The translations under genes and the position numbers were made by a program. This document shows positions 37,541 to 50,068 of a stretch of DNA of 64,000 nucleotides, in pieces. Positions within the stretch are counted from its first letter, which is position 1, and every line of letters begins with the position of its first letter. Origin of the DNA: Trema orientale (Eukaryota > Streptophyta > Magnoliopsida > Rosales > Cannabaceae). Under the pieces are notes generated by a model. It was not told the DNA's origin, ran no database searches, and was given only the letters and a program-made list of their open reading frames with translations. The stretch spans positions 640,206-704,205 of the forward strand of contig JXTC01000029.1 of NCBI GenBank assembly GCA_002914845.1, read 5' to 3'.

Positions 37541-38560
37541 TCCTGATTTATCCCTTCCTCTCTTTCTTGATCTTTTAGCTTAATATTTTGCTCTTTCGCG
37601 CGGCCACCTGAGACGTTGAAATTAAGAAACATAAGACGGAAAGCGAAAAAAAAATATATGCTTCTGAACTAAATCATGAAACCCTAATAATAATCAACAA
37701 ACATTATGCAAAAAAAATATATATAACAAAAAAAATTGTGTTATTAGACAAATTAATATGACTCTGATGATCTTTTGCTTTTAGGAACAAAAAATTCTTT
37801 TTTTCTCTAAAAAAGAAGTGAATATGACTCCGAATAGAGTACCCTAGACTTATACGTGCATGTTAACAGCACGAGAGATGTTTACGACTAGAAGGACAGA
37901 ATTCAAGACGTACCTAAAAGAAACAAAACTTGGAGAGAGAGAGAGAGAGAGAGAGAGAAGAAAGGAAGAGATGATGAGAAATATTGGAGGAGTGAGAATA
38001 TTATTATGAGGTTTAGTTTGCTTGGGGGGTTTTGTTAATAAGAGGACAAAAAGGAAGAGAGAAACCATTAAAGGCAGAAAAAGGCGGGTGCCACCCCCAC
38101 CTCCCTATTCCATTTTTTTAATGTCTCTTTTTTTTCACTTTTTTAAATTTTCTTTTCTTTCTTTTAATGTCCAAACCATCATCCATATGATTCTTGTTAT
38201 CGTTCCCCTTAAGCCTTATTCCTCTCTCTCTCTAGCCTGTATGCCAATTATCCCATTCTTCATTCTTGTCCTTTCTAGGAATAATCTGAGGTCCACGTGG
38301 TGGCTTCTGATTGGTTCAAATTACCAGCCAGCCTTTGGTGGCTTTGGATTATCTAGGTTAAACGAGATATAAACTGTGGAATCGAATTTCGGCGGGCTGA
38401 CTGAAGAATGTCCCTTTCCCTAAATATCCCCATTCGCTTTTTACTTTGTTTTCCCACTTGTTTTTAAGTCCCCATATATGTTTCTCTCATTTGTTCATTG
38501 TCTAACTCTTACTCTTCTTTCTATTTTTTTTTCCTTATTTCTTTTATATTCCATTAATCC
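37541..38560 (-). promoter_or_regulatory. 5' leader and upstream region of the NAC gene
   Basis: On the minus strand 'ttttaggtacgtc' near 37905-37917 looks like a donor site and 'tttcaacgtctcaggtgg' near 37604-37622 like an acceptor, so a 5' UTR intron of about 300 bp is plausible. A (GA)n tract at 37929-37958, which is (CT)n on the gene strand, lies upstream in what would be the leader. Pyrimidine-rich leaders of this kind are common in plant genes. No clear TATA box was chosen. Confidence 0.35.
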
Positions 38561-38849
38561 ATCAATTTAGGGTACTTTTGTCCTATGTTCATGATACAAG
38601 TTTAAATCGTATAATAATTTAATAGACCTCGTTCTTTGTTAAAACATAGGTCCACCAAAGTGTAGATAATTATGTGCATGTTTGTACCATGATGATCTAT
38701 ATAGATAGTTAGTATCATACATGAATTTTCGTAATCCCAACTAAGATTTTCCTTTTTAATATTGCAGTTTAGACATTCAAGTTTTAATTCGTTTGCAGGA
38801 TCTTTTAGAAATTTATTAATATTTTGTGACAGCACCCCTTATTTCAATT

Positions 38850-39600
38850 TGCAAAACCCTTGGAAGAAATACTGTGGATTATTTGTGAGCATTCTCAAAG
38901 ACGTTTCTGGCTTGATAACTGGTTGGGTTACATTACTGCCAATCGTTGGATATTCATGCGCATACTAGGCCAGGTTTTCCATCTTATGTCACGGATTATT
39001 GTCATAATGGAAGTTGGTGCATTCTTGATTCTTTGTAGCATCTTTACCCTGATATTACTAACGATACAAGAGAAACAATCACCACTTCGGATACCAAAAA
39101 TGAGCTTTTTTCGATTCTATTTGAATCTGGGGGAATCTCTAATAACGAAGCTTATAAGCTTTTCAGGACTAAAGGGGGTGTGAAAATCTAGGAGAAGGAA
39201 AATATGGTCTCCTTATATTCCTCCTTCAAGATCTAGATTTATTTTTAAAATGTTAATGCAAGGTAAATTACCAAATTGAATTTTTTTTAGTGACAATATG
39301 GGATTAATCTTATTTCTGTGTCATTTCTGCAGTTTGTCTGTTGAGAATATGGATCATATTTTTTTGAGGTGCCGTTTTTCTTTATTCTAATGGCATTCCA
39401 GATCTTTTTTAAATGTATGTTAAGGTGGATTTATCTTCTTTTAGGGCTTTGTTTGACCATACTATACACCTCCTCTTAGTCCTCAATTTGCAAAACGTTT
39501 TCTTGTGACTATTATTTCCTTTCTTTGAGTTATTTCGTTTTACCGGCGTGTCATATATATTATTTTTATGTCATTTTAAGGGAGAACTTGATTTGTCGGT
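38850..39600 (+). pseudogene. LINE relic, C-terminal end of the reverse-transcriptase ORF
   Basis: Frame-shifting text matches the stretch that follows the reverse transcriptase in plant L1-type LINEs. FWLDNWLGYI is at about 38901-38936. EAYKLFRTKGGVK is at about 39148-39186. The zinc-binding domain follows: PPSRSRFIFKMLMQGKLP at about 39217-39275, and ENMDHIFLRCRF near 39344-39380 with the expected His and Cys. At least three frame changes and several stops are visible. The reverse transcriptase core and endonuclease are absent, as expected for a truncated, decayed copy. It has no function as a protein. Confidence 0.7.
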
Positions 39601-39719
39601 TTTGATAAAAACAACAATTATGCTAGCGAAATTTTTAGGAGATTTGATATATTTGGAAACTTACTTTTTGGAACTAAACTTGGTTTAATTAAAAACACTG
39701 TTTGTTTTCTTTTGTGATT

Positions 39720-40603
39720 TTGTGGAAAATGGTACTCTTAATTCTTGTCACTCATAAGGTATTTCATGTATTCATATCACTTACACAGTTAACGGACTTA
39801 CGGTACTCCATTTAGAGTGCTCAAACTATATTACATACTTACGGTCACCTATTTAGGTGGTTCGGACTTACGGGTGTTCCAGTTGGTCATATCGGACTTG
39901 TCATTTAATTGCATCTATAGTTGTGTACTTCACTTAAATAATATGTACTTATTTTAGAAATATGGTTGATAATAGTTTGGAATTTGTGAAACTTCAGACT
40001 ATTGTTTATGAATGGATTTGTATAAACTGTTTGAGTAAGTTACTTATCATGTAGGACTTTGAAAGTAAGTATTTGATTTATGATTAAAATCTATTAATCG
40101 ATTCTCTACTGGGCATTAGTACATCCCATTTTTCCTCCTACTTTCAGGTGTTAGCTCTACTAAGATTGATGCTCATTTAGTTAGTAGAGTTGTTTGGTAC
40201 ATTCTTATAGTCTTGTCTTCCTTTCTGGGTTCATGGTCTCCTTCCATCTTTCTGATTATTTAGCCATGTTCAATAACATTTTGAAGTGAATGTATAAGGG
40301 TATTTTTATTTTTTATTGAAAGTTACGTGTATAAGAGGACATAATAGAAACTACTAATGGACATTCTTGGATTCATAATTACTTAATTTATAAACAATTG
40401 TCTTTAATGAGTGACTTTAAGCACTGAAAATTTATTTATTGGTGATTTCGTGAACTTTCTACAAGGGTGTTATTTTCTACTACTAGTTGTCGTTTTTCAA
40501 AGTGAGAAAACAAAATCGTATTCACTATTTTTGTAAAATAAATTTATGAATTTTCAACTTATGAAATTCCACTTCTGGCACTGGCATGGGGTTTGAATCA
40601 TGA
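39720..40603 (+). repeat. Diverged LTR fragment of the same Ty3 family
   Basis: It ends 'cacttctggcactggcatgg' followed by 'gtttgaatcatgaca', the same layout as the end of the LTR at 8876-11302 ('cttctgccattagcccgga' followed by 'tcgtgata') and the reverse complement of the starts at 51075 and 58012. 'ctactgggcattagtacatc' near 40110 matches the 'cctactgagcatacgaatgc' landmark. It appears to have landed in or next to the LINE relic. The 5' part is missing or unrecognisable. Confidence 0.5.
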
Positions 40604-41096
40604 CAATTTTGGTATTGTGCAGCGTCGTTAGTGGCTTTAGGCTTAACATTTTTTTTTTAATTATTTATAGAGACATGTATAGCTGACCTTAATGCTAGTT
40701 CCGCTGATGTACCCTTTTAAAGAGCATGGATTTTTTTCCTATAGAGTTTTTCCTAGGTATGTTTTAATGAGGCACAACTTGGAAATTATTGTTCCTTTCT
40801 TTTTAGGTGTGTTTTTTTCCTATCTGGTTGTATCTAGACATTTTACCTTTTATCTTTCCTTTTCAATAATAATTTTGGTCAAAAGTTGTTGAGTGCAGGA
40901 AGGTCAAACTATTGGGTGTTAGTCGAGTTGGGATGTCTAAATCCTTTTTTGATATTTCTTGTTATGTCTAGATGCAATTTTTTTTAAGAAAAAAAAAATT
41001 CCAAAATCCTTGAAGAGTATCATTTTGTCAATGGTATTAGTGTGAAATTTTGTGTTTTTATAATAGGTGTCATATTTCACATTAAAGTTTACCATG
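40604..41096. other. No gene seen; possibly more LINE debris
   Basis: T-rich sequence with short open frames and no firm similarity. It may continue the LINE relic beyond the inserted LTR. Confidence 0.25.
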
Positions 41097-42830
41097 TGTT
41101 ATGGAATTTTTATACGCAAGTGCATGTATCGAACAAATAGTAAAATGATGAATAAAGATATCACTCCCATAGAGAAATTGCTATAACTTGCTAAGTACTA
41201 ACCTACATTAGTTATCAATTTATTCAAACAATCAATTTAAAAATTCTAAAATTTAAATTTAAATTAAAATAAGATAAGAAAATAAATAAAACAAAACTAA
41301 ATAGTGCAAATAATTTATCAAATCACCAATGAAAATAAGCCTAGGATTACAATTTTCACTCTACGTATGCCTGAATCACTAGTTACCCTCTTTAAATTAC
41401 TATTTAACCCGAATTGTCAATTAAGAACCCTAGTGTATCTACAAGCCTCTTCTGATAGTCAAGTAAAAATATCTCCTCTAATTAACTCACTATATTCCTA
41501 TGTGAATTAGATTAAGAAAAGATTCATTAAGAGTAAGGTCTTTCAACAATTGCACATGGTATGTAGATATATTCTTATCCTATATAAACTCATCTAATCA
41601 TGATCATGTGTTATTCTATTTAAGTCTAAATCTGAAATTCCTCTTCCAAGTTCATACAGATTACTAATATCAATTTAAGTGGTGATCAAGCACTCAAAGG
41701 CATTAAGAACAAAATAGAATAAACAATTCGTATATTAAGATTGCAAAATCAAAGAGCTAACATCATAATTCAAACTACATATAGAGATCCTATTGTAATC
41801 GTAGAAAATTAATTTAGTTCGTAATGAAAATAACAAAACTAAAAATAAAAATTTGCAACATAATAAAAAACTGAAAATAAAAATAAATAAACGAGAGTTT
41901 CACAGAGTGCAGAATGATTGAGAATAATCGCAAGCCTCCTCTTCCAATTTGGCCTCCAATTGCTTTCTCTATTAATCTTTCTGACTATTGTGTTTCTCTA
42001 TCTAAAATGGTGTGTTTTTCCCTCTAGTCCTGTTGCCTTTTTATAGCTGATGAGAGTGAATTCACGGATTCTAAAGCTTCTTTTTGATTGGTGGAAAGTA
42101 TGTGGCCATTTTCCTTTTTTTCTCTTCTTTTCTCTTTCCCATTTCCCCATGTTCCTATGCAATTTCTGCCACTTGGGCAACAATCCGCTGCAGCAAATAC
42201 GCGTGAGCTCAAAATGTAACTCGCCTTTCATTGGCTGAACCAAGACCTGACTTTGACCCGGTAATTGGCAAAATCTCATTGGAGAAAAATCAGGTTGTAC
42301 CCGTGGTGAAAAGCACGGGATCCGACCGCCCTGAAGACTCCTGCGCCAGCCATCAGCTCGTGGGCCCCAGCTGTCTCCCTATCCCAGCCGACCACTCGCC
42401 TTCCTCCGAGCGTGAAGAGCACGTGCCTGGCAGATGCAATCCAACCTCGATCCAACGGTTGAAAATGGTGCTTGACTTCTCCTTCTTCAACTCGCAAATC
42501 TAAAGCTTCTATACCAAATTAAATTAAAATAAAAACCTAAAACTAATGAAATTCTAATTCAAGTTAAATTAACTTAAACTAATTAAATTAAAATACCAAA
42601 TCCTAATAAAAATAACATAAAATTAAATAAAACTAAATCTAAAACAAAATAAAATAAAACAACTTAAATTACTTAAAATCTAAATAACAAAATTACTCTA
42701 GGACACATATTTTTAATAAATAAAAAGTACAAATAACTCTAATAAAAATAGAATTTATTACCATGCATCCCAAATAAGCTTATTTAAGCATTTAAAATAC
42801 AATATGACCCCTTGTTGCTATTTCTTTCAA
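41097..42830 (-). repeat. Probable LTR of a Tat/Ogre-like Ty3 element, minus orientation
   Basis: Read on the minus strand there is a TATA box 'ctataaaaag' (42038-42047), preceded by a GC-rich U3-like block (42240-42480). About 900 bp further comes 'gttcgatacatgcacttgcg' running to 'ttccataaca' at 41097, a style I know from the 3' ends of Tat-lineage LTRs. An open frame at 42231-42503 falls in the GC-rich block and is not a protein. The upstream border and target duplication were not resolved. Confidence 0.45.
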
Positions 42831-43000
42831 AATACTACAACAATTCTAACATAGTCTGACGACATCTATTTCGACTATGATATGTCATCCTCATCCCCTA
42901 ACAATTTTGCGAATTTTTTGTGCAAGTACGCCGTGTTAAAAATTCAAATACCCCTTGTTGCTATTTCTTTCAAAAATACTACGCCGTGTTAAAAATTCAC
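42805..43000. repeat. Short scrambled duplications
   Basis: 'tacgccgtgttaaaaattca' occurs at 42927 and again at 42980. 'ccccttgttgctatttcttt' occurs near 42808 and again at 42951. The nested arrangement looks like local duplication or double-strand-break repair filler. Confidence 0.6.
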
Positions 43001-43276
43001 GTTGGAATAGGTTAAAATTATTTAGCAAATTTAATTATCCACTATATTCTTGATAGCAAATTTTTTAAAGTGTAAAAGTAATTACGAATTTAATGTTATT
43101 TTTTAAAAAGTTAATTGAATACCTATTCCAAAGACAAATGTTTTTCACAATATGGTTTTTAATAAACCAGATTGATCATGCCGTTTTCTTCCTCACTCTT
43201 TCTTAATTTCCTATTCTTTCTTCAATCTCTGATCTGTCCTTTTCTTCGCATTCAACGCCCCAACCCTCCCCCATCT

Positions 43277-45503
43277 TGTCATGACTCAAAATCCAAGACT
43301 GTGACTGTTAGTAATTTTGAGTGTAAATAAGGATAAATAAAGAATTTTATAAAATTCGGAAGAAACCAAGTACTTAGGTTTTCATTCTAATCCTCAAACC
43401 ATTGAAAATTCCATATAAAAAAAGGTCCATATTTAATTTAGTTTATCAAGAAAGAAATACCAATTAAGATTCAAGAAAATATAGTTAAGTTGTACAAAAC
43501 TTAGTTTAATAAAACTTTAGTATTGATTAAAATAAATTTCGTAAATCTTGAGTCAAAAAGTCCAAAATTTAATTTACGGAGTTAGTCAAAATTCCAAGTA
43601 CTTAAAACTTTGGAAACATGCTCCTTGGGAACTATAGTGTCCCATTTATACACCAAATCCTCAAATAATAGTAAATACGTCCTCATACATTCACTTAGTA
43701 TAAACAACAAATTTGGCTAAATAGTTAGAAATGAAAAAGAATAGGACAAGTTATAAGGACCAACCGAAGAGGAACAAGAATAAGACTGCAACGTAAGTCA
43801 AACGACTTGCCTAGCCAACGGAACAACTGACTCGGATGAACAACTACCTGAAAGGAAGGAAAAATAGGAGGGTTGAGCTCAAAGGCTCAGTAGGAAAGCC
43901 GTTACCTCATTTAAAAACCTTTTTTTTAGTGATAGAAAGTCCCTGCATGGTTAGTTTAATCCAGAATACCCTTGCAAAACAATATATGCATATATACATA
44001 ATAGTATCTAAAACCGATAGTCCGTATGCATATAAATATATATAGATGTACAGAAAGCATAATATCTGAAAACCAATCAGTCCATGAATACATGACACAA
44101 ATCCATCTATACCCATGAGTTCACCACCTCTTATCAATGGAAACCAGGGTGTTGGTACTACGTGCCATACAGTCTGCCTAAAACCTAGCCTACCAAAACT
44201 GAGGGGAAACCGCATACGCTTGCCAAACGGGGAGGTAATCAGAAAAAAAATCCCGTGTGAGTTCACAGACTCTGCACCATCAGTAGAACCGCAGCGCCAC
44301 ACTATAAAAATCCCATAATGCTAACCTGGAACTCATGTGTGATCCTATGACACGTATACTCTGAACTGATATGTAAAAATGGCCATGCAATAATTTAAGT
44401 TCAAATGATGCCCTAGTTTTTAGTAAAATGGTTAATTAAATTTTACAGAAAAATGGGCAGCATAACGGCTCTATTTTAACATATCCAAAAATAACCTGCA
44501 CTTAGAAAAATCCCAGAGCAATCCAATAAATAAAACATACCATTCAATTTTATCATAGATATTTAAAAGTTCTAAAATCACGTTTGTTCTCATATATTGC
44601 AGAAAATAAGTTTTATTCAAAAATGACGTAAAAGAGAGGTAACCGAATCCCTACCTTACTAGAATAGTGATACCATGCTATTGGATCCTCAAGGTGCCGT
44701 TGGACGACCGTTCGGAGGGTCGGGAACTAATTCCACGCCCTCGATTGCTTACTTGGGAAAAATCAACTTCTCAGTGAAGCTTTGAATCAATGAACGGACA
44801 TCTTCATTGAATTCGTAAAGTCCAATATAGCTAAGTTAGATGTATAACTCGACCAATTCGAGTCCTGACCAATACTGGACCGGTAGCACGCAAAACTAAA
44901 CAAAATCTAAGTTGTAGATATCGTTTTTCGTTTCAGTCACTAAATATAGTCAATATATATATCAAACTTCATCATTATTTTCTAAGTACATTCCAAAAAT
45001 GACAACAAAAATGAAATCTAACGAACGGAATAAAAGTCAAACTCGAGCTCAAAAATACACAAAAATGGCAATTTTCAAACCGGACAAAATAGGATCGTGA
45101 AATATATACATTGAATTTCCTCTCGACGATATGAATCCAACGAGCCCAAGAACATGGCCTGAAATGGCCGAAATCGTCACCGAAAATTCGAAGTCCCTCA
45201 CGGCCAACCATGGCGTTTTTCGGCGACGAGGAGCTCGGCGGCGACCGGGGACGGGCGGGACGAGCTGGTGGTGGTGTGGGAGGACTCTGCCAGTGGTCTG
45301 GCAGGCCGGATAATGGCCATGGCGGCTCCAGCGTTCGTTCATCCTCCTTCGGCCGAGAGCGATGAGAGAGAGCGAGAGTGAGACCGGGAGTGAGGGAGAG
45401 GGACAAGAGAGAAACTTATATATATATATTGTTTGTTTTTTTTTTCTTTAAAAAACATATGGTCAAATGAGCATTCTACCCTTAAAAAAAATGGGATTTT
45501 ACA
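43277..45503 (-). mobile_element. Solo LTR of a Ty3 element with 5-bp target duplication
   Basis: On the plus strand it starts 'tgtcatgactcaaaat' and ends 'gggattttaca', giving TG...CA borders. It is 2227 bp, close to the 2162 bp of the complete LTR at 51075-53236. The 5 bp before it (43272-43276) and after it (45504-45508) are both 'catct', a target-site duplication. Shared landmarks with the 51-kb LTR include 'ctcagtagga' near the middle and a GC-rich block at 45120-45340 where open frames on both strands are by-products. No pol sequence is inside, so it is best explained by recombination between the two LTRs of an inserted element. Confidence 0.8.
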
Positions 45504-46148
45504 CATCTTATGGCTCCACCCCAATGTAACCTACGCCGTTATGCCGCCTCTATGCAGCCACCTCCGCCCCTAGCCCATCACATCTGCCCAAAAACCTCCC
45601 TACACCTAAGCCCAAAAGCCTCCATAAAAACCTCTGCCACCCTACTGACACTTAGCTCCACCCCCACCACTGCTTAACTCCACCACCTCATAGTTGCCAA
45701 CTCTCTCCCTCTATATATTTGTGTGTTTATAACTTCAATTTTGGTAAAAATTTCTATTTTGCTACCAATTTGTTTTTTTTTTTTTCGGTTCCATAATTCT
45801 TTGGACTAGCCTTCCCCCTTTCTACCTTTGATAATTTTTTTGGGGGGGCAGAATTCTTTGGACTCGCCCTCTCCCTCCCCACCTTTGATATTAAATTAGA
45901 GGTTAGTTAAACTTATACGTTGTTCTGAAATAAAATTTATTTGTTAATTTGATTATTGAAGTTTGGTTAGTTTGAAAAAAGGATTTTGATTTGAGATATT
46001 TATATGAGTATTGGAATATTGTTAATTAATGATTTCATTATGAATAGTTTGGTGAAATCAAAAAATAGAAATTAAAGATTGTAATTATGATTAATAGTTA
46101 AAAAAAAAAGTTCGGTTAAATTGTAATTATGATTTTTTTCTAGGGTTT
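45504..46148. other. Intergenic, no gene seen
   Basis: 45520-45700 is C-rich (repeated 'ccacc' and 'cctcc' wording) and the rest is AT-rich with homopolymer runs. Nothing recognisable is encoded. Confidence 0.3.
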
Positions 46149-47037
46149 TAAATTGTAATTAGTTTTTTAATATTAATATGTGTTTTGAAATAGGATTTTG
46201 GGATTGATATGCAGTATGAGTGGTTATGGAATTTTGTTTATGATATGGGGAATTGAAATGTAATATGCGTATGGTATGGGAATTGTAACCATGAGGTCTG
46301 AAAATGGACTTTAAATTTAGTATATTAGGACTATGGAATTGCAGTGTAGTTTGAGTTTGGGATTTGACATATATTTAAGTTCAGTTTTATTAGGATATGT
46401 TTGAATTCCTATATATGTTTTTATTTATAAACATGTGGAATTAGTTATGAACATTTGTTTTGAAAGAAATGTATGAAAATGTAGTTATTTTTGTGAAAGT
46501 GGATTATAATGTGGTTGGTTACGTTTGGATTATATCTATATGTGGTTGGTTATATATGTGGTTAAATTGGTGAATATTGGATATATATGTGATTATGGAA
46601 ATATGATATGAAAATATGGTTTTATAGGTAATAGAATTGAAATAGTGAAAATTTTAATTAAAATTTAATGAAATAATTATTGTAATTAATAACATTTAGT
46701 GATGTTTAATTTTAATAATAAATTATAGGTTTGTTTTACTTAATTAATAATGTTTTTGTTTAATATTTATAATATTTTCATAATTAAAAGTATTGATTAT
46801 TAGCTGAATTTTTAGAAAATAAATAAATAAAAAGCATAGACGCTAGTCGTCACAACAGAACATTATTATTTCACAAAATAGGTTAATTATATATTTTTAA
46901 CTTGTGTATTCAATTTTTTTTGCGACAACAATTGACAGCGTATAATTGCGATGACAGAAAAAGTTGTCATTATATAATGATATGGTGACCTACTATAATT
47001 ACAACAGTCGTCACCATAAGGTCAGTTTCCTATAGTA
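46149..47037. mobile_element. CACTA-like element end with a repeat shared at 60 kb
   Basis: 46149-46441 is directly repeated at about 59985-60280 ('gggattgatatgcagtatgag', 'ggactttaaatttagtata', 'gagtttgggatttga'). The right part, 46840-47037, carries 'gtcgtcac' and 'gcgacaac' motifs on both strands and ends 'gtcagtttcctatagta', which on the minus strand reads like the 'CACTAxAGGAAA' terminus and subterminal repeats of plant CACTA transposons, with the first C changed. The opposite terminus was not found and no transposase is present. Confidence 0.45.
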
Positions 47038-48690
47038 AAGAAGACCATAGAATTTTTTTTTTTTTCTTTTGGAACTGGAACTGGGATCATTTAGCTTCAC
47101 CGCATTAGCAGGATATGTGATTACCACTAGGTTCTAATTTATATATGCACCACACGTATGATTAGATTTCAAAATAGGATTTCATTATTATTATCAATGA
47201 AAACTGGAGTATGTCTTAGAGAGCAAAAGCTGGATTACTCACAGTATAAAGTGAAATAATAAAAAATACGAGAGACACAAGACTAAAACTGGTGGCTAAG
47301 TATTCAACCAGACAACTAGCTTGGATTACGCTTATTCGAGACATTTCCAGCGGTTAAGATTAAGGTTTGCCACCAGTTGATAATTCAATTCAAAGTCCCA
47401 ACCTCCTAGCTAATTAGAATATGGGTCGTTCTTTATGAGAAACTGTCACATGCTTCGATTATTAGCAACTGATTAGTAAAGTTAAGCCTTCCTTGTTAAG
47501 TTGGTGCACCTTTGTTACAAAAGCTGACTATTCAACGACATAAGTTTAGAAATTTGAAATAATTTTTCCGTCTATGTTGGTGATATCCCAGTTACTAGAT
47601 ATTAACCTGAACAAATTTGTTGGTTGATTTAGTCACTCAATGCTTAATATACTTTACATGATTTTGGCCCTGTCAATTAGTACTTTCTGGCTGTTGAAAA
47701 TTTCCGTACGTTCTTCTCAACAGCTTCATTAATTAATTACGTACACACATATATATATATATACCCATATATATGACCTACTTCTCGAGACTGAGCTTGG
47801 TGGTGAAGTTGCTGCTATCTTGGAGCTATGGTAACCATCATCTAAATCCTATGGTGTCCTATTTGATGATCATATGATATTAAGTGCCAATATAGTTGGA
47901 ATATTTCTAGTCCACTAATATTTACCCTTTCATTGGGTTTCATTAGGGTTTTGTTCTTGCCTTTATAACAAATGTTGATCTACATTATACGTTCGTGAGC
48001 ACATACTGGGACAATTATGTTACTATAAACTACACAGTTGAAAAGCTTGATTTTGTTTCTAATAAGTCTTGTCAATAAATGCAACAGGTTCTTCATATCA
48101 TGGGCCATGCATATCATAATTTTGCGGAAGAGACATAATTTTAAGGTTTTTTATAGTTCTATATATGACTCCTTGTATATTACTTAGCAATATGCTAACT
48201 CTATTTTATGCATGCGGATTCGGCCCTGTCCAAATGACGAAGTATTGGTGGTTTTAATACTTTGTTATTGTTTTGAACGATCAATGCACACATATTTTTG
48301 TAGTACAAAACCCTTGATTCTTAGAAAAATAAATAAAAAAGTTCAAAGCCTTGCAAATGTTGTTCCAGTACTGTATTGAAATATCTTTCTTAATTTCTGT
48401 ATACTCCTATATGGTTTGGTGTGATAATGCTGGTCCAACGCTGGATTAAATAATTGTTTTCATAGCATTATATATTCACAAGCCAAAAGTTTTGGAATCA
48501 GCTAATTCAGAAATAGAATAATTAATGCTATTTTTCCCAGTACTGGTGATCTATAATATGTCACTTATTTTTAGTCAATCACAAATTCATGTTCCAACTA
48601 GTTTATTAATGACACATAATTTCACATGATCGCTAAATATACATATTTTTTCTATATTTACTAATGTTGTTTATAAACACCAGCGGTATA
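47038..48690. other. Intergenic, no gene seen
   Basis: AT-rich sequence with a short TA tract near 47750. No open frames with protein character and no repeat partner recognised. Confidence 0.3.
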
Positions 48691-48867
48691 ACTCCATCCA
48701 AATAGAATCTCATGTACAACTAACTAAACGACTAACGGCTAGGGAAGAGGTGGAAAACTACGGTCCAGAAGGGCCCACATGTGGGGCCAGCTTTTGCCAC
48801 GTGAAGTTAAAGAAGATTCTACCTGTCATGGCAGCATCACTTGTAAGTTTATTCATCCTTTGCCTAC

Positions 48868-48869
<2 letters not shown>

Positions 48870-48949
<80 letters not shown>

Positions 48950-48950
48950 N
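48870..48950. repeat. (CT)n microsatellite ending in an N
   Basis: About 80 bp of CT dinucleotide, followed by the only ambiguous base in the window (48950). The true tract length is likely to be uncertain in the assembly. Long Leu/Ser and Arg/Glu open frames across it are artefacts of the repeat. Confidence 0.95.
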
Positions 48951-49184
48951 TTCATCTTCAACCGTCACTGCCCTAGGTTGAATTCTCTCTCTTCTTCGCA
49001 TATTAGGAGCAATATGTGGCTACTCCACACGTGTATTCTCTATTCGGTCAATCCGCTCATGGACCTGCTCCATCTCCGCTCTCATCGCTCTTCTCATCTC
49101 ACCAATTAAGGCTTCCATGAGAAGCTTCGGATCACCCACTCCCGATGTTTCTCCAGAGGTGTTTTTATCCTTGTTATCTGGCAT
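48951..49184 (-). pseudogene. Ty3 gag N-terminal fragment
   Basis: Starts at Met 49184 (MPDNKDKNTSGETSG). A charged, coiled-coil-like stretch (MRRAMRAEMEQVHERIDRIE) is followed by an in-frame TAG stop, then PNMRRRERIQPRAVTVEDE up to the N. This order, an acidic/basic helix followed by an RRRERIQPR-type linker, is what I know from the first part of gag in plant Ty3 elements. The rest of gag is absent: beyond the CT tract the minus strand is unrelated. It is therefore a truncated and stopped copy. Confidence 0.55.
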
Positions 49185-49228
49185 GTTTGCTGCAAAACAA
49201 AGTTAGTAAAAGAAAGGACCTCACACAC

Positions 49229-49254
49229 TCTCTCTCTCTCTCTCTCTCTCTCTT
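49229..49254. repeat. Short (CT)n microsatellite
   Basis: About 26 bp of CT dinucleotide just upstream (gene sense) of the gag fragment. Confidence 0.9.
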
Positions 49255-49259
49255 CTTTT

Positions 49260-50036
49260 CCTTTTCATCAATCCATCTATTGGTGCTTTCCCACTTTTTG
49301 GGTTTATGCTTCTTCATTTACCAAAATAAATAGTGTTAAATATGGAATGTGCTATATATCGTTTTAGAGGGAGAAAAAGGAAAAAATTGAGTATCATCAC
49401 CATATAATTACAGATAAATTAAATTTTATAAAGAATGGATTAGAATTTATCTAAAGTAAAATGAATATGAAAAAAGCAACTTTAATTAACTCGCTACGTA
49501 CTCTCTTTCTATGTGATCGCCTTTGTTTCTAGTCTAGTAAATTACATACACATTATACATGAGGCCAACAAACATGATACATAGATATGTGATCAAAACA
49601 TTCAAAATTGTTGTATTTTCTTTTATTTGAATGCTCCTCTCACATTCCTTCGAGTGGCTTCGCTCGTTAATATCGAAGGCTTTTCTTAGATGTACCTTCC
49701 GATTCAGCCGTTACCCCATACTTAGCCGAACCTATTCCATAATAAGTAAAGGGATCATATTATCTTCATGAAATATTTGAGAAGTTATAGTTTGACATTT
49801 GTTGAAAATTCTCTTATTTGGATTTGACTCTACATGTCTTCAAGAGTTCACTAAATAAGAATGATAATTCAGGTTCATTAAATACAATTAATCAATGAAA
49901 TTAAACTAACAATTATGTAATGTGTAAACACTTTGTGTATACACATATAAATCCTAATCCCTTCCTTATAAATTTTATTTCTAATTACACGTGACAATAC
50001 TCGATCTTTTTCTCATTTTCTCCCTCGAAACCGATA

Positions 50037-50068
<32 letters not shown>

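Noticed and set aside
42231-42503. 90-aa open frame
   Set aside because: It falls in the U3-like GC-rich part of a probable LTR, with the opposite strand equally open and no family resemblance.
44975-45406. 143-aa proline/serine-rich open frame
   Set aside because: It lies in the GC-rich block of the solo LTR; the corresponding blocks of the other LTRs have different frames.
48750-49109. 119-aa open frame through the CT tract
   Set aside because: The Leu/Ser run is the translation of (CT)n and the frame includes the N; the gag reading on the other strand explains the 3' half.
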